A stretch of DNA of 64,000 nucleotides from Chlorokybus atmophyticus (lineage: Eukaryota; Streptophyta; Chlorokybophyceae; Chlorokybales; Chlorokybaceae). This document shows, piece after piece, positions 55,459-64,000 of this stretch. The stretch spans positions 1,165,837 to 1,229,836 of the forward strand of contig RHPI01001715.1 in assembly GCA_009103225.1 (NCBI GenBank), written 5' to 3'. Both the position numbers and the translations under genes were made by a program. Numbering within the stretch: position 1 is the first letter of the stretch; each line of letters starts with the position of its first letter. Under the pieces are notes generated by a model. The model was not told where the DNA came from, searched no databases, and saw only the letters and a list, made by a program, of their open reading frames with translations.

Positions 55459-56930
55459 ATGGCAGCGGCGGCGACGGGGGTGGCGTGCGGCAGGTCGGCC
55501 GGCGTGTCGGGGTTGGGCTCGGCTGGGGCGTCTTGCAGTAGCACGTCATCGTCATGGAGGAGGCTCTCGAGCATGATGCCGATGACGCCGAAGACGGGGA
55601 GGAGGAGGATGGCTGGCGTGCGCATGCAGCAAGGGCGGAGAGAAGAGGAAGCCTCAGGTGAATTCAGAACGCTGTTGCGCGGATTGTTCTTTTATGTAGT
55701 GTGGGCGCAGTTGGACGCAATCCTCAGAGCGCAAGGCATCTTGTTGGTATGGTTGCTTGTTTGTGTGCTTCGCTGCTGGATTGCGACCTTTGTCTTTGGT
55801 AGTGAATTGGCACGGAAACTCCCAGCTTCCTGTTGTGACAAGAAAGGCTGCCTTATAGTTAAACGCTGATCAAGTTGGATGCGTCAAAAAACCATCACCT
55901 AAGACTCTCTTTCCACCATGTGTGTGGCGTGCACACAACCATGGCAATTTGCATCCCAGCGCCGTCCGCAATATCGTTGTCTATTACACGCGCACAGCAG
56001 GCCTGCCTGCTAGTACCACAAGCCCAACGCCAGAACCTTGGCACTGCTTGCTGGCGTTTGCACAGTTGACGTAATCAGCTGAACACATGGTGTGTACTCA
56101 GTGCAATGGTTTGTTGTGACCACTGCAAACTCAACAAAGGATGCCTTATGTGGCATCGTCGTTAATATGCTGCAAACTATTGCGAGTAGGCTAGAGAGGT
56201 CAGTCATGCCTGACGCTTTGAGAATTAGCAATTTATTGGTTATTACTTATGTTGGCTCTGCCTTTGGTGCAGGCGAGGGCGGGGACTCGTCAACAGAGAG
56301 CCTGTTCATGAAAGAGTTGAAGCGGAGAGGGATGAAGTCGGTGCGCGCGGTGGAAACTGAGGAGCCGCAGTCTGAAAGGATAGATCCACCTCCGCCTGTT
56401 GCGCAGAACGCCACACAGTTGGAGCGCTCGCGAAAGCTCAACAGCGAGGGCCTTGAGGTAGAGGTTTTTTTGTTTGCAAGCCTATCTTGTGCCAATGGAA
56501 GCTGTGTTTCTTGACCACAACATCAGAGGGCTGGCATTGGACGTTTGGTAGTGAGTGTTGACAACAAGACGTGTGTGGTTTGATCAGGGACTGATACCTC
56601 GGGCCACGGAACTTGTCAAGTTGGGAGGCTCTTTCTGGGTTGCGTTCTGGCCGTATCTTGCGGCCACAGCCGCTGGTTTCGTGGCAATATACTTGGTCAG
56701 TTCGGCTTTGTTACTTGCCCTTAGCACCTCACCCGCACCGCAGCAAGCTCGCTCTTCGCTCACCTGTTGCCTTGTGCATGTATTCTGTCCAGGCATTTGG
56801 GTCAGGCTTTGTTCATGGTGGTGCGCCAGCTGTGGGCCCTCCGCGTTATATCGACCCTGATGAATTGCTCTATGAGAGGGTGGCGCCAGGCAATGGACCG
56901 GACCGAGTACCTTTCCGGCAGCAGTACTAG
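55459..56930 (+). CDS. Small single-pass membrane protein, probably plastid-targeted, 4 exons, 209 aa
   Basis: Exons 55459-55657, 56273-56457, 56588-56695 and 56793-56930 join in phase (1, 0, 0). The first ~60 residues (MAAAATGVACGRSAG onward) are rich in Ala, Ser, Arg and Gly with few acids, as in transit peptides. Exon 2 gives a charged middle (ESLFMKELKRRGM, QLERSRKLNSEGLE). Exon 3 has IPRATELVKLGGSFWVAFWP and one membrane helix (about residues 141-163). Exon 4 has FVHGGAPAVGPPRYIDPDEL and a polar end. The layout is like conserved green-lineage thylakoid/plastid proteins, but I cannot name the family. Plastid location is inferred. Confidence 0.75.
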
Positions 56931-57567
56931 CTGCCACTGCATGCCTGCCTGCAATAGTGGTTAGCGGCTAGAAAACATCCTTGTCAGGACACCAACGAGA
57001 GCAAGGCAGTGGGTGTGACTAGTGCAGCTGGTCGTAGCAACTAGCACTGGATGTATTTGAGTTAGCTTAGGGTTGGGTAGTACATGTGAATACTAGCAGC
57101 ATAAGTTGGTCTTGTATCCACCATCGAGGACTAGCTGTCATCAGTTGGTTCCACCGCACTGGCAATTGTTGGCAACCATGAGCACTGTGTAGTGTATATG
57201 CAATGCCGTGCATGTGACTGACCATGGCACGGCCCACTGTGCAATTAGGCAATGGGCTGTATACATACTATTTGCAAACGTCCTCACACGACTGGCGATC
57301 ACTCAGAGGCCTAGGTTGTGAATCTGCATGCTGTCATCATGACCATAATTCCGAGTGGTTCACATTTCTCCCCAACAGTAATGGCAGCGCCTCCGCGCAA
57401 AGATTGGTCAGTTAGGCAGCCGGAGTATATAGGCGCTAACGATGCATAATATTGCACCAGTTGAGCCTGTGTAGCCCACATCATCACAAAAGCACACAAC
57501 ACAACACGCTGCCTGCACAATCCCAAGGTATTTATATAAACAGGATATCTTGATTTGAAGCAATCAC
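56931..57567. other. Intergenic region between convergent genes
   Basis: 3' sides of the membrane-protein gene (plus) and the PPKL-type phosphatase (minus). No gene is seen. Confidence 0.45.
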
Positions 57568-59550
57568 CTAGCCCCTGCTTGGGTGACCCCTTGGAGGGGT
57601 ATGTGGTCGCTGACACGTATCCCTCAACCAGTCACTAACAGACTTATCTAAACACTCGCTATCCTCTTCAACATGACACTCGCTATCCCCTTCAACCTTT
57701 GTACAGCTATCCTCAACAACACCACTATCCAACACAGGCCTACAGAAGGCAGTCTCAGGCTCTGCGGGTTCATCGGGCTCGGCAACGGCTTCGCCATCAT
57801 CATCATCATGAGCATCCTCATCGGCAGCGGCCATCACGTGAGCGCAAGCAAGCGGGGACTGTGGCGATGAAGGCCCGTAGCGTTGAGGCTGGATGAGCTT
57901 GGGCACGACCTCAAGGTCCCTGCTGACTGCAAGCAGCGCGCCAGAGTTGCCCACCACGCCGCAGTAGTTAGTGGCCGAGAAGACGGTCACAAGCCGGCCG
58001 GAGGCAAAGCGCTCAAAGCCGTCCATCACGCACTCGTGAGCGCGCACGATCATGTCCAGCCCGTTGGCTTGGCAGAACGCCTCAACCCGGTCCGGCCCGA
58101 ACGCGCACACCCCGGGACCTCTATGTGCGTTTTCCTGGATACCCGTCACAGAGTCCGATTCTGTGGGGTCACTCCATAGCAAATCCCTCAACAACTCACC
58201 ACCCTCTGACACGGTTATTGGACGCTGAATTGCGTCGATCTCCGCAATCGTACGAAGGGTGCGACCAACGCCGCCGTGCATGCACAGCAATCTATCATCA
58301 ACGCAGGCAGCCAGTGGCAACCAGTCAAACAGCTCATTCAACTGGTGCCAGGCATTGTAGCCATCTGTTTGCCCCAGCCTTTCCCTGCATTCAGCAAGAA
58401 AACCCATGCCCGCGTTGATATCGCCGCTCTCATGATTGCCCCGCAGCAGGTGGATGCGTCGCGGGTACTTGATTTTCAATGCAAGCAGCAGGCAGATCAC
58501 CTCCAGGCTGTGACTTCCTCTATCCACATAATCTCCAAGAAACAAGTAATCAACCTAAACACGTGTGCCCACGGTCAGACTGCAGCCAACACGCTCGTCT
58601 CAAGAATGCCACTCCACCATGTGCATGAATTGTACCCATTGCACAACACCATGTACACGCAATCCCCTTACCATGCCAATGTCTCCCGAAGAGCTTGCAC
58701 TGCACGGCGCCCCATACGCATCAAACAGCCGCATCAAGTCCCCAAACTGCCCATGAAGATCGCCATAGATCTTGATGGGCGCTCTCAACCTCAAACACGT
58801 GGGTTCCTGGGCAAAACACGGCTGCAACAATAGAGCGTAACACAAGTCAGCCCATCAATCACAGAAACAAACCACTGGCGCAAAACTGATCCAACCATAG
58901 AAAGATAGCAACCACACAAGTAAGCACCTCTGCCAGTCGACAAAGCTCCTCAACATCAGCTGCGCTCAAGCAAAATTTGGGCCGCAGGGGAGGTGTCCAG
59001 CCTCGCGGCTTCAGCAACTTGGAGATCTGAATTGCATACAAGTGAATTGATGCAAGGATAAACAAAAGGCCTGATCCAACACTACCGAAAAAGAAAGAGA
59101 CTGGTCCACAAGGCACAATCCATCTGTTGAAATGTGCGTAGCTGGTGAAGGATCAGACATGATCAGACCGTGAAAATCCTTTCTGCTCACCACAACATCA
59201 GCAACGGTCTGGGTTGGGGCAGCATTGTCCTTTGTGGGGGTGTCGACAGCGCCAGCCCCGGCGATCCGCCTGGCCTCATTGGGGAGGGAGGAGACGGAGA
59301 CAGCCCTGGCCTCCATGCCAGGGGCCTCCGGGCAGTCCGCGGCGACCAAGGCCATGCTGGACAGCCGCACCGGGGAGGAGGGGCAGCTGGACGCCTCCCG
59401 ACGCCGCCTCTTGTGCTTGCTGCTGCCGCCCCGGCTGCCCTGGTGGTCCGCAGCCGGGGGCGGCGTGCCAGCCCCGGCGGCAGCCTCCTCCTCCAGCCCT
59501 TCCTGCTTCTCCTCCCGCCCCCGCTTCTCGACGCTCCCCAGCGCACCCAT
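57568..59550 (-). CDS. PPKL/BSU1-type Ser/Thr protein phosphatase lacking kelch repeats, 4 exons, ~531 aa
   Basis: Exons 59550-59191, 59026-58928, 58821-58672 and 58554-57568 join in phase 0. The N-terminal 120 residues are Glu/Lys/Ser-rich ([27 protein letters not shown]) without a fold I know. [20 protein letters not shown] is typical of the linker before the phosphatase of plant BSU1/BSL proteins. The PPP core is complete: [53 protein letters not shown] and FSATNYCG, so metal and phosphate ligands are kept. The C-tail (~100 residues) is acidic. In land plants this family acts in brassinosteroid signalling and in other lineages in growth and cell division. The usual ~350-residue kelch propeller is absent unless a far upstream exon exists; the start given is the first ATG in the open exon. 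Confidence 0.88.
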
Positions 59551-61500
59551 CACCCTGCCCTCGCCCTTGTCCAGGCCGGCCCCCAGGGGAAGCACCAGAG
59601 GCGTGGGGTGGCGATAGCGGCTAGATCGGCGGCAGGGGTGTGGATGTCACTGAATCGGCAGCGGCGAGACTGACCTTACTGCTGATCTGCAGCCGCCGTC
59701 GAAAAGCCCGACCAACCCTACGCCGCTACCCACAAGCCTCCAGACCGTGGTGCACCAGACCAGCCTTCCACTTCCGCCGCCGCCGCCGCCGCCGCCTCAC
59801 GTCGTCCGGACTGACTCACGCACAACCCCACCCGGAAGCACCGGCGCAAGAGAATCGCCCCGACACGCCCCACGTCCAGACCGATCCCGACCACGACGCC
59901 CACGACACTCTCCGCCGCCCCGCCGCCGCCCCCCGCTGCGGTCAGCAATTCGTGTGGCGCCTGATCGCTATGAAGTTCGCGAAGCAGCAGCCCCAGCCAA
60001 GTCCGCCCTTGGCAAGGCGCGGCCCATCGGCCCGTCACAAGATGTGAGTCACACGACCGGCAGTGCACATGCACGGATGCGCATGCTCGCTGTAGATGAT
60101 GATGTAGGCCTAAGCACCTATACAATTTGTCACAATGTATTACGTACATTCGCGACCGGTGCACACAGTCACAGCCTGTGTGCCCATGGTGGTGTGTGGC
60201 TAGTCCAAGGATACATCATATAGTGTCTATGATGCAAAATGCCACATAACGTACAAGCGTGCATGCGACGAGGGTTAATGACCAATGTGACATCACCACA
60301 GTCATGCAAACACGTCACCATCATACAGATACGTCACCATAGTCATATAAATTGGTGCATGAGATTGAGGTGGCTGCAGAGCTACACATTGCCATTGCTG
60401 CGAGGTGTACTATTGGGACACAAACCATTCTTATGATTTACCGATACTTTAATACTTGGCTTGCATAAAAGCGGCCTTGTATAAATGCAATGCATTAATT
60501 GGGTCAATATAGCAACCGGCAAACGAAAAACATGTGATATATCGGAACAACATATTCATAAACAGTCAGTTTACGCTACCTATCATACTACGTGCGTGCA
60601 AGCAACGTAGCATTAAGTTGTAAAGCAAAGAATGGGAGGATAAGGCTGCATTAAGAAACTTGCATAGTGCACATCACCCTTGTCCTGATGAGTCAACCTT
60701 TTGATACATTCAACATGACACCCCTATCAAGCTTGCCAATGCATTAAAGAATTGTATATCTGCATAACGTGTGCATTTTGCACATACATTAAAGCTCTGC
60801 ATGCATATGTGCGCATGCATGTTTACACACAAGTTGTCAAACACTGAAGTAAATGGATAGCTGTTCGTACATTATAATCACGTTGCATGAGATGCTGTAT
60901 ATCTAATAATTAATATATGATCGCATAAGCATATGCGATGCTGCATCGGCAATGCACGCATCAGCGCGCACACTCGCATATACGTTGTTGTACTTGTGGG
61001 CCACAACTGTCTCGTCAACGTACATGTGTGTAAAGCAATTTATAAATTACGTTGTACGTACATGCGCAGCACACGCATTTATTAAAAGCGAAACTATATT
61101 CACATAACACAACTGACTTGGCCTCCTTAACAATTACTTGCAATTGCGCATTTGCATGTACGTTGCACATCAACATGTGAAGTTTTTGCAATTGCGATAT
61201 GTGATTTATTTGAATTCAAGTTGTATGTACCATTACGCACATCAAGTTGATTATATCACTATAATTATGCGCTATTGTCACATATGATAACTTATCATTG
61301 TTGAACATAATCATACGTTCATAAACTTACCCCTTTTTGTTCACCCAAGATGCACCCAACTCAAAATCAGGTAATTGCTCTGTAGCACCATCTATCAACA
61401 AGTTACTAGGGGGCCTTCAATGTTTGGACTGTTCATTGAATTCTTGAAAACACGCGGAAATATAAGGCAATCAACCTGCAAGGCAGCAAGATTTGATGTC
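59551..61500. other. Intergenic region
   Basis: 59.6-60.05 kb is very GC-rich with CCG repeats (59770-59790) and is probably the PPKL 5' region, possibly a promoter for an unseen plus gene. From 60.2 to 61.5 kb it is AT-rich with many TGCA/CATG words. No gene or kelch-like coding is seen. Confidence 0.45.
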
Positions 61501-61622
61501 ACCTAGAGTTCAGTAACGCGCTTGTGGACGTCTTGCTTTTTTTTGGCCGGCTCGGGGGGTCGGGGCGTGGCGTAGGGGCCCCCGACGTTTTGGGGCCGCC
61601 CGAACGAAAACGTTCTGCCGCG

Positions 61623-61644
61623 GGGAAAACGTCGACGTTTTCCC
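61623..61644. repeat. 22-bp perfect palindrome with GTCGAC core
   Basis: GGGAAAACGTC followed by its exact reverse complement. It stands in a GC-rich block (61530-61740) full of AACGTTTTCC-like words. Confidence 0.85.
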
Positions 61645-61745
61645 TCGCCCAATCGGAGAACGTCTTTTCAAACGTTTCCCCGACGTTTTCCGGGCGCCGA
61701 CAACCGACCCAACTGGTCGACGGTCGGCCGGCCTGGCACGGAAGT

Positions 61746-61788
61746 CTTTGGAGCAGGAAGGATCGGAGAGATCCTTCCTGCTCCAAAG
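61746..61788. repeat. Perfect hairpin, 19-bp arms, 5-base loop
   Basis: Arm 61746-61764 is the exact reverse complement of 61770-61788; loop GGAGA. It would form a strong stem in RNA or single-stranded DNA. No promoter or poly-T tract marks it as a known RNA gene. Confidence 0.9.
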
Positions 61789-61834
61789 AGGTTCCATCAA
61801 TCTCAGTCCGGCTGCCGGAGAAACCCTAAGCTCC

Positions 61835-61875
61835 CTCCCTCCCTCCCTCCCTCCCTCCCTCCCTCCCTCCCTCCC
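61835..61875. repeat. (CCCT)n microsatellite
   Basis: About ten CCCT tetramers in an unbroken run, with a pure pyrimidine strand. Confidence 0.9.
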
Positions 61876-62079
61876 AACGCAGCGACGTTGCGTGCCTGTG
61901 CTGGGCGGCGAGGGGCGGCGGGGGCGGGGCTCGGCCACAGGAAGGCGCGGCGGCGCCCGCGCTGGCTGTATGCACATCGTAAGTTGTCTGGTTGGTTGGC
62001 AGTGGACGGCGCTGGCCCGGGGTCGGGCTTGTGCTTCTCCATGTGTTCAGCGTCAGCCAGGCGCACAATGCGTGTATTG

Positions 62080-62790
62080 CATGCACACGTGAGTGTTCGC
62101 GTGCTTGTCAAAGGCTGGTGTTGCCACTGGTTGTATGCGTGCGCAAATGACGCGCGCGCCTGTGTGCATCGAGCGGCAGCAATGCCCATATCCCTGACAT
62201 TGCATGCACACGCTAGTGTCTGCTCGCTTGTCGTACGTTCATGTGCTTCTTCTGGCTGTATGCGTGTAAGTGTTGCTACGCTGCGCGCGTCCGCATGTGC
62301 GTTGAGCACTGCCATTGCCACTGCATGCACATGCATCTGTCTGCATTGAGCGCCAGTCATGCCCACAATGCGTGCATTGCATGCACAAAAAAATGAATGT
62401 CTGCTTGCCTGTCGTATGCTGGTGCCTTTGGTTGCATCTGGTTGTAGGCACGTATAAGTGTTGCTGCGCGCGTAAGTGTGTGTGTGCGCTGAGCATCGCC
62501 ACTACATGCACACATGAGTGCACGACTGCTTGCTTGTCATTAACCATGTCCGTATTGCGTGCCATGCATGCACACACGAATGTCTGCTTGCTTGTCGTAT
62601 GCTGACGTTGTTCTCTGTTGTATGCACTGCGCACAAAACTTACAACAGAGCTCACATGGCATGTATATGTGTTGCTGCGCGCGCGTTCACGTGTGTGCAC
62701 TGAGCATCACCACAGCAGCAGCAAGCATGCGCGTGCACACATGCTTGCTGGTCGTATGCTTGTGGTACCTTCAGTGTGTTGGTTACAAGG
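62080..62790 (+). repeat. Degenerate tandem repeat, ~150-200-bp units
   Basis: A phrase like TTGCATGCACAC, then GTGTCTGCTTGCTTGTCGT, then GTTGCTGCGCGCG recurs about five times with drift (near 62085, 62205, 62385, 62510, 62570, 62740). It precedes the exon at 62821 and probably lies in an intron. Confidence 0.6.
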
Positions 62791-62820
62791 GCGCAGGCAA
62801 CTGAGGTTCTGTGTGTGCAG

Positions 62821-63531
62821 ATGAGCACTCAGCGACGATCAGGCTTGCGCCGAGAGCAGCAAGTTCACAAGTGGGCCAAGTCATTGGCTGCGGGCCTGTC
62901 CAAGGCCAAGCCTCCCTCCATCAGCGATTGGGATGACTATATCAAGCGCTACCCCAACCCGTTGCGCAGCTTACAAACCATGAGCGTACCCGCCGAGTTC
63001 CATGCCTACGAAGCCGAAGTGATGTTTGTACATTGGGAGGTGTTTTTCCCACATCTTGTATCCGTCATTCACTGCCCGTTCTGCAAGAGTACACGACACA
63101 TGCAAGGTAACGGTTGGGAGCCCAGCTTGCGCCGAGTCCATGGCATACCCCGGCATAGCTACATGCTGGTACATCGCTACAAGTGCACCAATGCAGTAGG
63201 TATGACTTGTTTGATTCAATGCAATATGCATCCGTCATAGCAATGCGGGTTGCGGGTTGAAACTTGTGGGTGATCGCAAGGTGCTGGCCATTCTGGTGGC
63301 GACAAGCACTTCAACGCAGTGGATGACGCAGTTCTGGAACAACTTCCGGCGGTTGTGCGCCAGCAATACCTCAACCGCGTCACAATCACGCATCGCAGCG
63401 CAGCCGATAAGGCGCTTCTTGACTTGCAGCAACGCAATATCCCAAACGGGCAAAGCTTTTCTGACGTATCCAACATGGTGGGCGAGTTGAACCATCAGCA
63501 CTTCTATCGCTCACATCAGTTGTACCTCATG
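62821..63531 (+). CDS. Unknown protein, partial; possible DUF6729-like domain
   Basis: Two exons, 62821-63195 and 63307-63531, join in phase 0 and give 200 residues; the gene continues beyond the window. The first begins MSTQRRSGLRREQQVHKWAK and has EVFFPHLVSVIHCPFCKSTR, then GNGWEPSLRRVHGIPRHSYM and a YKC motif. The second has HFNAVDDAVLEQLPAVVRQQ and NMVGELNHQHFYRSHQLYLM. The CPFC...GW...RRV...Y.C pattern recalls a domain of large algal/fungal transposon-related proteins (DUF6729), but this is from memory. The exon may not be the first: a splice acceptor stands right before the ATG. Donor GTAAGC follows at 63532. Confidence 0.55.
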
Positions 63532-64000
63532 GTAAGCGCCACTCACATACACACGCGCACGCACACGCATGCACGCACGCACGCGCGCACAAACGCACCG
63601 TCGCACGCCCCCCCCCCCTGCCCTTCCTCCCCTCTTGTAAGCGCCACTCGCATACACACGCACGCGCACGCACGCACGCAGCGTCACACGCCCTCTCCCT
63701 GCCCTTCCTCCCCTCTTGTAAGCGCCACTCACATACACACACGCGCGCACGCACGCACACACGCACGCAGCGTCACACGCCCTCCCCCTCCTCCCCTCTG
63801 GCAAGCGCCACTCACATACACGCGCACGCATGCACGCAGAAACACAGTGTCACACGCCATCCCCCTCCCTCCTCCCCTCTTGTAAGCGCCACTCACATAC
63901 ACACACATATGTGCACGTGCACGCACGCACTCGCACACAAACACAGCGTCACACGCCCTCCCCCTCCCCCCCTCCCCGCCCGCCTACCCACACCGACACA
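63532..64000 (+). repeat. Minisatellite of 81-105-bp units, each starting like a 5' splice site
   Basis: Units start at 63532, 63637, 63718, 63801 and 63882 with GTAAGCGCCACTCRCATACA (GCAAGC in the fourth). Each goes on with ACGC/CACG runs, then GTCACACGCC and a C/T-rich stretch. The first unit start is the splice donor of the exon before it, so the donor is repeated in tandem in the intron. Confidence 0.85.

Noticed and set aside
59971-60050. MKFAKQ-start resembling an SPX-domain N-terminus
   Set aside because: Only six residues match and nothing SPX-like follows in the next 2 kb.
59214-60223. Long plus-strand frames rich in Pro, Arg and Ala
   Set aside because: They come from GC-rich DNA opposite PPKL exon 1 and its promoter; no domain, and codons follow the GC skew only.
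1-64000. tRNA, rRNA or other known RNA genes
   Set aside because: No convincing A/B boxes with cloverleaf or rRNA core sequence were recognised; a covariance-model scan was not possible.

Overview
The window looks like nuclear DNA of a green-lineage alga. The genes are intron-rich with GT..AG borders, GC is near 50% by eye, and introns carry many TGCG/CATG runs. The gene set fits: calreticulin, TRAPPC2, a plant/algal-type PPKL phosphatase core, a PLAC8 protein and a NIDO-PKD surface protein. I cannot name the species.

The left part (1-26.6 kb) is stacked retrotransposons. A plus-strand Ty3/Gypsy element (A1, 1-~6.7 kb) carries a cytosine-C5 DNA methyltransferase (DNMT) domain between protease and reverse transcriptase (RT). 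Next is a minus-strand Gypsy element of another family (C1, ~6.7-10.86 kb) with one 670-bp LTR, a TATA box and a primer-binding site. A second DNMT-bearing Gypsy (B1, ~10.86-19.4 kb, minus) follows; its RT gene contains a 444-bp block that is almost identical to the A1 RT. A minus-strand L1-like LINE with an assembly gap lies at 21.2-26.6 kb.

The middle (26.6-46 kb) holds a perfect 64-bp palindrome and an 18-exon gene for a secreted NIDO + 4xPKD protein whose PKD repeats are duplicated exon pairs. It also holds a decayed Penelope-like RT (minus, 35.4-37.5 kb) and a third element of the DNMT family (B2, plus, 38.1-45.8 kb). B2 has lost the DNMT-RT-RNase H block but shows a PHD finger behind the integrase. 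A non-coding insertion with a GGTACC cluster interrupts B2.

The right part (46-64 kb) is ordinary gene space. In order it holds a PLAC8 protein (+), calreticulin (-, 13 exons, KDEL split over an intron), TRAPPC2 (-), a small membrane protein divergent from TRAPPC2 (+), a PPKL-type Ser/Thr phosphatase without visible kelch repeats (-), and a partial unknown gene (+) that runs into a minisatellite intron at the window edge.

The most unusual content is the Gypsy lineage with its own DNMT. Two DNMT copies, a PHD-finger integrase tail, Asn/Gly-rich Gag and sequence exchange between sublineages suggest a retroelement family that interacts with chromatin and DNA methylation. Exon boundaries were derived by hand from splice sites, reading phase and protein similarity recalled from memory; no search was run.
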